Origin: Rhipicephalus microplus | Taxonomy: Eukaryota > Arthropoda > Arachnida > Ixodida > Ixodidae | Direction of reading: 5' to 3' | DNA length: 64,000 bases | Assembly (NCBI RefSeq): GCF_043290135.1 | Contig: NC_134703.1 | Span: 115,319,005 to 115,383,004, forward strand | In this document: positions 60,701-64,000 of the stretch, in pieces | Position numbering within the stretch: the first letter of the stretch is position 1 | Layout: each line of letters starts with the position of its first letter | Notes under the pieces: model-generated | What the model saw: the letters and a program-made list of their open reading frames with translations, nothing else | Told to the model about the DNA's origin: nothing | Database searches by the model: none | Program-made: the position numbers and the translations under genes

Positions 60701-62636
60701 TCGTACGTTGTAATGGATTTTCCTCTCCTCTTGTTAAGCCGAATGCACTGGAATCTAAGCAGGGAGGAATGGCACGGGAAAAAGTGTCGGAACAAAATGT
60801 TTTTCGTTTTGGTTATTGTTTCGTTTTATTGCAAAAAGTTCAATTCTGTTTATTTTCCTGAAAAAATAAAGTGTTCTGCACCAGTTCATTATTGTTATTT
60901 CACTGTATGCAAAAATTTTATGGTACTTTAATGATAAAAACATTGGATCTGTTGAACAGTTACACTTAAATAAAATATTGAGTAAAAAGAGTGTCTTTTT
61001 GTCCCGCAACAATAACCGTCATCATTCTTGAGTTCCTTTCCTACCTCTACCACTGCTTGCATGGCACTTTAAGGTCAAGAACGACATGCTCATTATCAGC
61101 GTGACATAGCTTTCTTGATAGAAAAGTGGCCAGCATAGACTTTTCAGGAAAAGAAGCGCAAGCAAGCCGGATGACAATTATTGCTGTGGGACAAAGAGAC
61201 ACTTTTTTTACTCGATCTTTTTACAAGAGTGTAGGTACTTGCACTTTTCTTCAGTGGGACAGAGGTAAAGGACATTATTCGCAGCCGAGGATCACAACCA
61301 GCTGTACCACAAATTTGTAAAAATGAGCGCAAACTAGTGCCGTTCTCAATATAATGTTCTGAAAAGGGAACTGGGAATATCTTGAGTGGGCTCGACGATT
61401 TGCATCAAAGGAGCGAGCACGATCTCAGATGCAGTCAGTCATCTAGCGCACCTATTGTACGCAAGACCGCTGAAACTAACTTTCATGCAGAAAATGCCGT
61501 CTCCACGCTGGCATGTGGCAGAGGCACACGAAGGTCCGCGCGCATTAATACGATCTCTGGTTGCCACTGTTAGTACGTAGAAATCACAAGCACGTTAAAG
61601 TGGGTGTACACTTTCTAACTTTTTCTTTTTGGTCAAGGAGAATGGGTGCATGTTAGAATTGGGTAATATGGCACCAGCTAATCACCATTAGCTCGCTTGA
61701 ATAATGTCATCAGATAAGCATGAAGTTGATGGCCTTGAGCGATTTCTTTAAACATTACTTCTCTCACCCTCCAGCTCGAACAACCACCAAAAATTTAGAG
61801 CGGTAATTTGAGTACGTATTTTGAGAACCTCCCATCTTTTTATTTTCTTCTCTGAGAGATTGTAAAACTGCTGCCTGGCACATGCTCAGAGAAAATTAAG
61901 AGATGTTTGCCATAGTGTATTGGGATGAAGCAGGTATCACCTCCTTTTGCAGGGTAGCCTAATCAGTGCAGCAATCGCATTACTGTACACTGAATGCGAA
62001 ATCAAACACAAATAATTGGTGCAAAGGCAGTTACACACAAACCTCGATATAATTAACTCCGATATAAGAAAATATCTATTATAATGAAGTGAATTAAGAA
62101 TAGGCTTGCATTGGATAGAGTGTTATGAATACACCTTTATAACAAATTTCCGGTTACCACGAAGTTATTTTCATGTCTGACGCAACTTTGTTACAATGAG
62201 GTTCGAGTGCAACTGTAAGCCATCTCTTGCAAAGTGGAGCCGTTGTAATTGTCAGGGTAGAAAATCTGCACAAACTTTGCATTCGTTATTGCCTTCAATG
62301 GCAAGCTGCACTGTATGAGCACTCACTAAACATAGAAGCACGGAAGCTTGGGCCAGTTTGTAAGGCATTGGGAAACAACTTTGCAGCATCAACAAACAAA
62401 GACCGAAAGGAAGAGTGGACAGGACGAGCGCTGATCGTGTCTTTCTTTTCAGTCCTTGTTTGTTGTTTACTAATGAGCAAAGTTGTTTCCTAATGAGCAC
62501 ATAAAACAAAACTCAAAGAGTAAGAAGATGCCTTACTCTTCCACATTTTTGTGTAATGCAGCAAGGGATGTAGCATCACTGGACGACATCTCCTGAAGAG
62601 CTTTGAGCCTCTCCTTGAGGCTGGCGATCTCTCGAT
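23341..62636 (-). CDS. NUMA1: NuMA/Mud-like coiled-coil spindle protein (C-terminal eleven exons)
   Basis: Eleven exons (62636-62537, 59909-59804, 58269-57952, 57535-55444, 52764-52397, 50381-50185, 48066-47928, 47024-46983, 45443-45251, 32013-31670, 23436-23341) join in consistent phase into about 1,330 residues. Most of it is uninterrupted heptad coiled coil. The tail carries RYSELYRRNSMVPLHLKSVY (31886-31948), matching the NuMA pattern R-I-A-E-L-x-x-R-N-x-x-x-P-P-H-L-K-T-x-Y-P that binds LGN/Pins. Just before it, LNAQLSYCDAKLRENAK resembles the end of the NuMA rod. A KRKR cluster (31721-31732) fits the nuclear localisation signal, and a basic Ser/Thr/Pro-rich end (TPSSVKKFLRSRFNR) resembles NuMA's extreme C-terminus. 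By family knowledge it links dynein-dynactin and Pins/LGN at the cortex and gathers microtubules at spindle poles. The N-terminal head is outside the window. Another long coiled-coil protein is the main alternative; the LGN motif argues against it. Confidence 0.8.
23807..23955 (-). mobile_element. MITE family A, copy 1
   Basis: Short inverted-repeat element starting AAACCTCGATATAACAAAC and ending TATATTGAGGTTTGCGTGT. The ends are imperfect inverted repeats (CAAACCTC / GAGGTTTG). The inner word GTTATTTTCGTGTAAGATGC at its right end identifies its orientation, opposite to copies 2-4. It has no coding capacity. Confidence 0.8.
24215..25025 (+). mobile_element. Non-autonomous DNA-transposon-like repeat, copy 1
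   Basis: The segment TTTTAAACCTCCTGAACAAG at 24248, then ACATTTCAAAACGATTCCCG at about 24351, then a right end ACTGACCCTTTAAGA at about 25015, matches 54222-54918 in order and orientation (TTTTAAACCACCCGAACAAG, then TCATTTCAAAAAACGATTCC, then ACGAACCCTTTAAAT). The right end CCTTTAA mirrors the left-end word TTAAAGG of the other copy, so the family has short terminal inverted repeats. No transposase frame is visible. Confidence 0.6.
25738..25880 (-). repeat. tRNA-like interspersed repeat, family B copy 1
   Basis: Read on the - strand, it has CTGGGTTCGATCCTCACTCA (B-box-like), then GGAAATTTTTATTATTTATT, then TTTTTCGGTCATGCATAAGA. The same order appears on the + strand at about 50470-50660 (GTCTGGATTTAATCCTAACC, then TTTTCGGTGATGGACAAGAC). 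It is probably a second tRNA-derived SINE family in this genome. Confidence 0.6.
26310..26500 (-). repeat. tRNA-like repeat fragment with intact B box
   Basis: On the - strand the block includes GGCGTAACTCAATGGTGAAA, then CCGGGCTGGCACCCAGCGGA, then GGGTTCGAGCCCCGC. The first and last parts look like A and B boxes of a tRNA, but the spacing and the mismatched arms do not fold as a normal acceptor-stem tRNA. It is probably a SINE head, and an A-rich tract lies next to it. Confidence 0.5.
27707..27856 (+). CDS. Small unrecognised open frame, Ser/Asp-rich
   Basis: ATG to TGA, 49 residues. The second half is acidic and serine-rich (SEWSGDSSDADYSPSAESDS). Such an N-terminus is common in transposases of the piggyBac type, but nothing downstream supports a transposase, so this may be the stub of one or chance. 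It lies inside the last intron of the NuMA-like gene on the opposite strand. Confidence 0.2.
   Translation: MAISSACSLVQFAYATEGNAIFSAASEWSGDSSDADYSPSAESDSLDFN
29404..29640 (-). mobile_element. tRNA-derived SINE (Ruka-like), best-preserved copy
   Basis: On the - strand it reads CCGCGGTGGTCTAGTGGCTA (A-box region), GGTCGCGGGTTCGAATCCCG (intact B box), GGCCCGTGTGCTCAGATTTG, then TTCCGGAGCCCTCCACTACG, ending TTAAACCCCACATATCAATC. The tRNA-like promoter, the non-tRNA body and the AT-rich tail are all present, so this is the best copy for defining the family in this genome. It lies in the last intron of the NuMA-like gene, in sense orientation. Confidence 0.88.
30089..30104. repeat. Homopolymer G(16) run
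   Basis: Sixteen consecutive G on the + strand, flanked by AAAGT and AGCAGC. It could form a quadruplex or be a sequencing or assembly artefact. It sits in the last intron of the NuMA-like gene, C-rich on the sense strand. Confidence 0.9.
31670..32013 (-). CDS. NUMA1: NuMA-like exon with LGN/Pins-binding motif
   Basis: The acceptor is CGACGAAG ending at 32014, chosen because the two following bases complete a codon with the single base left by the exon before. The donor is TGG|GTGAGT. The product contains RYSELYRRNSMVPLHLKSVY, then a Ser/Thr/Pro-rich stretch, then SKRKRDTRS and a polyserine end. The motif aligns residue for residue with the LGN-binding peptide of vertebrate NuMA; the rest is low complexity, as expected for the globular-tail linker. 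It is the main reason for the NuMA call. Confidence 0.82.
32745..32962 (+). mobile_element. Divergent tRNA-derived SINE, head on + strand
   Basis: Order on the + strand: GGCGGTTGTGGTGCTCGCCT (head), GTCGCGGCTTCGATCCCCGT (B-box-like), then AATGTCCGGCGCCCTCCACT and TCGTGATTTTGGCACGTAGA. It matches the body and tail of the 29404-29640 SINE with many differences, so it is an older copy or a subfamily. Unlike the other four it is antisense to the NuMA-like gene. Confidence 0.7.
33579..33615 (+). other. 2A-like ribosome-skipping motif broken by a 1-base insertion
   Basis: In the upstream frame the sequence reads LLLLSGDVEE. In the next frame over, beginning one base later, it reads KNPGPEK. Five A residues occur at 33601-33605; four would put the two parts in one frame and give the canonical D-V-E-x-N-P-G-P signature after a leucine-rich run. 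2A sequences at the N-terminus of ORF1 are known in APE-type non-LTR retrotransposons (CR1, L2, Rex1 and others). Confidence 0.75.
33616..34240 (+). pseudogene. LINE ORF1 protein remnant (coiled coil plus RNA-binding domain)
   Basis: It follows the 2A-like site. The frame moves again at about 33690-33710 before a coiled-coil stretch (LSTRLADLESHCQNLLALRT) and an L1-ORF1p/RRM-like core (SWLNNLIFFGF ... AIEHVHRLGRYNASRKRPII). A TGA follows FMRPV at 34166-34168. Past it the same frame continues as TARKHIVAFARSKSTPFSLR, the expected C-terminal motif of such proteins. It is a nucleic-acid chaperone of the element by family knowledge. Confidence 0.65.
34412..37142 (+). pseudogene. LINE ORF2 remnant: APE endonuclease and reverse transcriptase
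   Basis: Endonuclease motifs: ILTKTWLTDD, GGGVLIATKKG, YGDFNFLSINW, then SDH beyond a stop at about 34976. Reverse-transcriptase motifs: HGFRKYLSCKTQLAIFVHDL, DFAKAFNNVTP, GVPQGSVLAPLLFLIYINDL and FFADDCVMYH. In the conserved KAFD box the Asp is replaced by Asn. In-frame stops lie at 36403-36405 (TAG) and 36709-36711 (TGA), and a frameshift at about 36812 leads into the last segment, HFFVQ/SFFLRAAADWNGLPRDI, ending at 37142. The order and motifs fit the CR1/L2/jockey group. Confidence 0.75.
37289..37956 (+). mobile_element. Probable solo LTR
   Basis: It begins TGTTGTGAC and ends GTCGTAACA; the two ends are imperfect inverted repeats (7 of 9). Within it, TATATAATG at about 37862 is followed by AATAAA at about 37872, then a CT-rich 80-base segment to the end, consistent with U3-R-U5. 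Four-base flanks CTGG and CTAG differ at one position, a possible worn target duplication. There are no internal gag-pol sequences on either side, so it is a solo LTR or a lone fragment. A primer-binding-site-like word, TGGCGCCAGAAC, occurs inside at 37298, which is odd for an LTR interior. Confidence 0.55.
38099..39050 (+). mobile_element. Older RTE-like LINE fragment, same family as 12408-14151
   Basis: It starts abruptly at CATAGTGCTTTATAAAGAAA, which matches the - strand of the first copy (CATAGTGCTTCATAAAGAAA), and runs to the 3' end GTAGTCAGGTGGACGACGATGATGATGAT. The reverse transcriptase keeps FADDTALLS and the WxxAGHVA tail but has stops at 38466-38468 and about 38532 and a frame change near 38890. 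It is more truncated (about 950 bp) and more diverged than the first copy, so it inserted earlier. Confidence 0.85.
39829..40024 (-). mobile_element. tRNA-derived SINE (Ruka-like), third copy
   Basis: On the + strand: GATTACGAGGGACGCCATAG, GTGGAGGGCTCCGGAAATTT, then CACGGGCCTG and a decayed B box (GGAACCCGCGACC). It is the same family as 29404-29640, with many substitutions and a deletion in the middle. Confidence 0.75.
41315..43055 (-). mobile_element. Antisense CR1/L2-like LINE fragment with inactivated RT
   Basis: The - strand reverse transcriptase runs from LKIAKVTPVYKEGDRSDLSC through YRPISVLSVLNNIFGKII, RKAFDTVNHHILLYKL and VPQGSVLGPLIYLLYINDL to a CAGD box at 42419-42430, where F/YADD is expected. 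Downstream the frame shifts near 42250, with a C-terminal part to about 41790 (for example PRYIKNTQNF). The 3' end is a CATTCATTCGTTCATATG repeat at about 41316-41333, typical of this clade's short terminal repeats. It abuts an ATC-repeat stretch at 43068-43089, probably the 3' end of another element. Confidence 0.75.
43068..44410 (+). mobile_element. GC-rich, LTR-like block of unclear structure
   Basis: It begins with an (ATC)n tract and contains two AATAAA signals on the + strand (about 43410 and 44276), each followed by 60-130 bases of CT- or GC-rich sequence. The second half is strongly GC- and CpG-rich and open in several frames, but none of the translations is recognisable. This is consistent with two LTRs or with LTR remnants; borders and target duplications could not be identified. 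Confidence 0.3.
45251..45443 (-). CDS. NUMA1: NuMA-like exon, end of the coiled coil
   Basis: The acceptor is TTCTTGTGCTGCAG; it enters in phase 0. The product starts KRSLNAQLSYCDAKLRENAK, resembling the last heptads of vertebrate NuMA. It then leaves the coiled coil with a Ser-rich stretch (SERNSQSSVTSEDFK). The donor AAAG|GTGCTT at 45250 is weak in positions 4-6, but the phase (1) matches the next exon and no better donor is nearby. Confidence 0.75.
45727..45753. repeat. Poly(A) run, 27 bases
   Basis: An uninterrupted A tract on the + strand. It may be the tail of an unrecognised retroposed sequence, but the adjacent DNA shows no coding or SINE similarity. It lies in the intron upstream (gene sense) of the 45443-45251 exon. 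Confidence 0.9.
45754..46982. other. Intron of NuMA-like gene, no feature seen
   Basis: AT-rich sequence between the 42-bp exon and the 45251-45443 exon. No additional coding exon, RNA gene or recognisable repeat was found; there is an A12 run at about 46723. Confidence 0.5.
46983..47024 (-). CDS. NUMA1: NuMA-like 42-bp micro-exon
   Basis: The acceptor TTCACCTGTGCAG and the consensus donor GAG|GTAAGT bracket exactly 14 codons: LAATKQERDRLAQE, phase 0 on both sides. Fourteen residues are two heptads, so including or skipping it keeps the coiled-coil register. It is almost a copy of the last 14 residues of the preceding exon (LAATTQERDRLESE). Confidence 0.75.
47025..47927 (-). other. Intron between the duplicated NuMA-like exons
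   Basis: A 903-base intron with a consensus GTAAGG donor. No repeat or gene was recognised inside it. Confidence 0.6.
47928..48066 (-). CDS. NUMA1: NuMA-like coiled-coil exon
   Basis: The acceptor CCTCTTTCCAG and donor GAG|GTAAGG give one base plus 46 codons. The first base completes a Leu codon with the two bases left by the previous exon. The sequence is regular coiled coil, LKQHISEMKEMIKQSTENVE ... ending LAATTQERDRLESE. Confidence 0.8.
48067..50184 (-). other. Intron of NuMA-like gene, no feature seen
   Basis: About 2.1 kb of AT-rich DNA. Open frames here are short and unrecognisable. No repeat family named elsewhere in the window was identified with certainty. Confidence 0.5.
50185..50381 (-). 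CDS. NUMA1: NuMA-like coiled-coil exon
   Basis: The acceptor CTTTTGTAG is followed by SENEECTRKMQAAFASIAAA. Later blocks are KKNEEMKKKIEEMGKSSLVA and EADMWKDKFHHQQALRERRE. The donor CAGCT|GTAAGC leaves two bases of a Leu codon. The 197-base length agrees with the phases of both neighbours. Confidence 0.8.
50470..50660 (+). repeat. tRNA-like interspersed repeat, family B copy 2
   Basis: It aligns in order with the - strand of 25738-25880: a B-box-like stretch GTCTGGATTTAATCCTAACC, an A/T-rich middle (TTTTTTCCTTTATTTTATAT), then TTTTCGGTGATGGACAAGAC and GATTTTTCGCACACAAC. It lies just upstream (gene sense) of the 50381-50185 exon. Confidence 0.6.
51318..51547 (-). mobile_element. tRNA-derived SINE (Ruka-like), fourth copy
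   Basis: On the + strand: GTGCCAAAACCACCACATGA, GACGGCTCCGGAAATTGTGG, then CGTGCACTGACATCGCATAG, CACGGGCCTCGATCATTTC and a decayed B box GATCGAACCTGCAACC. It is diverged; the family is the same as 29404-29640. It lies in an intron, sense with respect to the NuMA-like gene. Confidence 0.75.
52181..52362 (+). mobile_element. MITE family A, copy 2 (best inverted ends)
   Basis: It starts CTACACTCAAACCTCAATAT and ends ACGTTCGAGTGTAG, giving a terminal inverted repeat of about 14 bases (CTACACTCGAAC/GTTCGAGTGTAG). The interior holds GTTGCATCTTACACGAAAAT near the left end and TCATAACCGGTATTTCGTTA near the right. The element begins only 34 bases into the intron after the donor at 52396. Confidence 0.85.
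52397..52764 (-). CDS. NUMA1: NuMA-like coiled-coil exon
   Basis: The acceptor ACTATGCGCAG and donor AAG|GTGAGT give two bases plus 122 codons. The two bases complete a Gly codon with the previous exon. The product starts DLEVKLTSQQELHKKTEEDY and continues as coiled coil (LQAQLEELQSELEECKTSAA; VEMLEKENEALKLELK). Confidence 0.85.
53228..53450 (-). mobile_element. Short scrap of a non-LTR retrotransposon
   Basis: The - strand frame reads YYTLIMPKLEYTCIVWDLNT, then NNVDRLEKVQSAVKSI. This corresponds to the thumb-region motif of CR1/jockey-type reverse transcriptases (compare SKLEYTAPIWNPHQPYLINR at about 36712-36771). Only this fragment remains. Confidence 0.6.
54222..54918 (+). mobile_element. 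Non-autonomous DNA-transposon-like repeat, copy 2
   Basis: The left end TTAAAGGACCAGTTAACAGG and right end TGTTTACGAACCCTTTAAAT are imperfect inverted repeats. The interior aligns with 24215-25025. No transposase frame is seen, so the roughly 700-bp unit must have been mobilised in trans. Confidence 0.6.
55444..57535 (-). CDS. NUMA1: NuMA-like giant coiled-coil exon (2.1 kb)
   Basis: The acceptor TTTTTGTTTACAG and donor CACATAG|GTGAGG give 697 codons plus one base with no stop. It enters in phase 0 with NELEELTARLQTEGNAMRAS and ends EHARLRHENQALEDHIG. The whole exon is heptad coiled coil rich in Glu, Lys, Gln and Leu, with no globular domain. A single very large rod exon is also a feature of vertebrate NUMA1. 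The antisense open frames here are by-products of the biased codon use. Confidence 0.92.
57536..57951 (-). other. GC-AG intron of NuMA-like gene
   Basis: The donor is CTACAG|GCGAGT at 57951 and the acceptor TTTTTGTTTACAG. Phase 0 on both sides, with the heptad pattern continuing across the join (KLRQESDRLQ to NELEELTARL). No GT donor in the right phase and position was found. GC donors with otherwise good consensus form the known minor U2-type GC-AG class. Confidence 0.75.
57952..58269 (-). CDS. NUMA1: NuMA-like coiled-coil exon
   Basis: The acceptor TCGCCAACCCAG is followed by CEKMSVVQEECNNLREDLSK. The middle is SLEDLVGELRSAIDLKNKEL, with a Pro/Ser break (EKPGSPKVLAPSPGARVS), then coiled coil to DRLQ. 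It has 106 codons, phase 0 on both sides. The break could be a hinge or a phosphorylated SP/SPGAR stretch. A MITE sits 57 bases upstream of the acceptor. Confidence 0.85.
58326..58490 (+). mobile_element. MITE family A, copy 3
   Basis: It starts ACACTAGAACCACATTGTAA and ends AGGTTCGAGTGTA. It shares with copy 2 the interior AACTTGCTATAAAGGT-type and TTTGTTATAACCAATATTTT segments, in the same orientation. It lies in the intron immediately upstream of the 58269-57952 exon. Confidence 0.8.
59266..59450 (+). mobile_element. MITE family A, copy 4
   Basis: It starts ACACTCAAACCTCATTAGAG and ends GCTATATTGAGGTTTAAGGGT. The interior GTTGCATCTTA near the left end and GAAGGTTTTTTCCTAACGCA match copies 2 and 3. 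An A12 tract interrupts it. It is the most diverged at the right end. Confidence 0.75.
59804..59909 (-). CDS. NUMA1: NuMA-like coiled-coil exon
   Basis: The acceptor CTGTTCTTCAAG is followed by one base that completes a Glu codon, then MSAQNKLLQEQVHSFEKVRD and ending QNASLQAE. The donor is GAG|GTAAGT. The internal ATG is not a start, since the upstream exon joins in frame. Confidence 0.8.
60590..60740. repeat. Interspersed repeat copy, shared with 19180-19460
   Basis: It aligns with the 19.2-kb copy (see there). It is preceded by TTTAAAGGGCCCTGCAAGAC at about 60568. No coding capacity. Confidence 0.5.
62032..62214 (-). mobile_element. MITE family A, copy 5
   Basis: It starts ACACACAAACCTCGATATAA and ends ACAATGAGGTTCGAGTGCAA. 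The orientation word GTTATTTTCATGTCTGACGC is near its right end, so it is inverted relative to copies 2-4 and parallel to copy 1. It lies about 320 bases from the exon at 62537-62636, on its 3' (gene sense) side. Confidence 0.8.
62537..62636 (-). CDS. NUMA1: NuMA-like coiled-coil exon, most 5' one found
   Basis: The acceptor TTTTTCCCTACCTCTAG and donor GAAGA|GTAAGG give 100 bases reading REIASLKERLKALQEMSSSD, then ATSLAALHKNVEE. It enters one base into a codon, so a further upstream exon ending in phase 1 must exist. Phase and heptad continuity to the 59909-59804 exon are exact. Confidence 0.75.
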
Positions 62637-63101
62637 CTAGAGGTAGGGAAAAAAAAATGTATCAAAAAGAGTCTGTGCATGTCGAAGTAGCAGAGTAGTA
62701 TTGATTCAGGGCTTCAGAACTTGAACTTTGTGGCCTTTAATGTTCTGTGCATTTATGCACCTTCCACACATTGCAAGAAGACCTGTTATAAAGTTGTGAA
62801 GAATATGCAGTAAAAGCATGGTGACTAGCCAGGATGATGTACGCCACAAACAAAAAACAATCCTGGTATTTCAGTTAACTGCTTCAATGAAGTGCTAGGT
62901 TATGATGCATTAAGACAACATCAAAATTACATTCGAACAACAAGAGAAACTGGGATTAAAATCTCACTCAGAGAAATACGTTAGCAAACCCAACATTCCT
63001 TGCAAACAAGCATTTTGAACACACAATTGAAGTAAATAAAAAGCATAAGCCATACCATAGGATTGTGGTTCAGTAAACCTCACAGCTGAGCGAGTTGGTT
63101 C

Positions 63102-63412
63102 ATGCTTCAAAGTAAACTGGTGTGCGCAAATAAAGACAAGGACACAGATAAGACAGGACAGAGACATGTGCAAACGGCACACAAGTTCAACATGTACTGG
63201 GGTCGGTAACGCCGTACCAAACAGCCCTAAAACTTCTGAGGGCACAAGTCCACACATACACCAGTGGTACTTGCAGAAGTTCTGGGGCTGTTCGGTACGG
63301 CGTTACCGACCCAAGGACATGCTAAACGTGTGTGTAGTTTGCACTTGTCCCTGTCCCGTCTTATCAGTGTTCTTGTCTTTATCTGCCCACACCAATTTAT
63401 TTTGACATACCA
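63102..63412. mobile_element. Fold-back element with about 130-base inverted arms
   Basis: The left arm (about 63102-63232) contains AAATAAAGACAAGGACACAG, GATAAGACAGGACAGAGACA and GGTCGGTAACGCCGTACC. The right arm (about 63280-63412) is its imperfect reverse complement: GGTACGGCGTTACCGACCC, TGTCCCTGTCCCGTCTTATC, TGTTCTTGTCTTTATCTGCC. The arms are separated by about 45 bases. Nothing codes in it. It may be a MITE or a fold-back transposon. Confidence 0.8.
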
Positions 63413-63559
63413 TAGGAAATTGAATACTGCTTTCAAGACACTTCACAGGCGTCACAGAATGAAGTTTCGGATGCGCTCCATCCTGTGACAAAGAATTTAC
63501 GGAGGAAACAGTAGCACAATGTTATACAGGATATGACAACAAAACACCAGGAGACAAAA

Positions 63560-64000
63560 ACAAAGCTTAAAGGAACACTAAAATAAACTATTAAGTCGAC
63601 GTTGATTGTTGAAATGGTGGTCCAGAAACATTGTAGTGTTAATTTCGTGCCGAGGAATGGACTATTTTGAAATAAAATCACGTTTTAGTGGTCCGCATTA
63701 AGTTAGCGCACTTCAAATTACCCGCCCCAAGAAGCGGACCGACCGGTTCGTCTCACGTCACTATTGTCGTGCACAACGTTGTCCGGCTTTACTGCGCTAG
63801 TAGCAGCAGACCGAAAGCACTCACGTCACTATTGCCGTGCACAACGTTGTCCGGCTTTACTGCGCTAGTAGCAGCAGATCGAAAGCAGTAGAAGCCACAG
63901 CAGCAACAACGGTCGTTAATCGAATTTCCCTCCATTGGCTCGGAGATTGTAGACACTTTTGTTTCAACTGCGCCCTGCTAGATGGCCCCACCCGTCCCGT
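63560..64000. repeat. Repeat-like end of window
   Basis: It starts with TTAAAGGAACACTAAAATAA at about 63567, resembling the left-end words of other repeats (20572, 53465). It then contains a GC-richer stretch with a tandem duplication (63752-63887). The right end is cut by the window, so the unit is incomplete. Confidence 0.35.
63752..63887. repeat. 68-bp tandem duplication, two copies
   Basis: The 68-bp unit beginning CTCACGTCACTATTG and ending CGAAAGCA occurs at 63752-63819 and again at 63820-63887. Only two substitutions separate the units (GTCG/GCCG and GACC/GATC), so the duplication is recent. In one frame it repeats TSLLPCTTLSGFTALVAADR-like residues, which is a repeat artefact. Confidence 0.93.

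Noticed and set aside
63447..63482. Possible 36-bp exon upstream of 62537-62636 in the NuMA-like gene (CACAG acceptor, GTGAAG donor)
   Set aside because: The phase would fit (it leaves one base), but the peptide WSASETSFCDA has no coiled-coil character, the donor is mediocre and there is no independent support.

Overview
The window is eukaryotic nuclear DNA, most likely from a hard tick (Ixodida). The evidence is interrupted genes with GT-AG introns of consistent phase, very long repeat-filled introns, several copies of a tRNA-derived SINE that looks like the tick Ruka type, RTE- and CR1/L2-like non-LTR retrotransposons, and many small inverted-repeat elements. The assignment rests on pattern recognition; no database was searched.

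Two host genes can be reconstructed, arranged tail to tail. On the + strand, 3375-7573, four exons encode the C-terminal part of a PDSS2-type subunit of polyprenyl-diphosphate synthase (ubiquinone side chain); its 5' exons lie outside the window or were not found. On the - strand, 62636 down to 23341, eleven exons spanning about 39 kb encode about 1,330 residues of a long coiled-coil protein. Its tail contains a motif matching the LGN/Pins-binding region of NuMA, so I call it a NUMA1/Mud homologue. The exon phases agree at every junction. One intron uses a GC donor. One 42-bp exon looks like a duplicate of the end of the exon before it.

The rest is mobile DNA and its debris. 12408-14151 is a 5'-truncated RTE-like LINE with a 9-bp target duplication and one in-frame stop. 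14403-16426 is a decayed coding region of uncertain origin. 16793-16840 is a strong hairpin and 16920-17039 is a (TCTA)n array. About 33110-37230 is a nearly full-length but broken CR1/L2-like LINE. Its ORF1 begins with a 2A-like peptide split by one extra A. 37289-37956 looks like a solo LTR. 38099-39050 is a second, older copy of the RTE-like LINE. 41315-43055 is an antisense LINE whose reverse-transcriptase catalytic box is destroyed. Five copies of a roughly 150-185 bp inverted-repeat element (MITE) sit in or beside introns of the NuMA-like gene. A fold-back element with arms of about 130 bp is at 63102-63412.

The genes are not an operon and show no visible functional link: one belongs to mitochondrial ubiquinone synthesis, the other to spindle-pole and cortical force generation. 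I found no CRISPR array, rRNA gene, convincing functional tRNA gene or bacterial-type feature.
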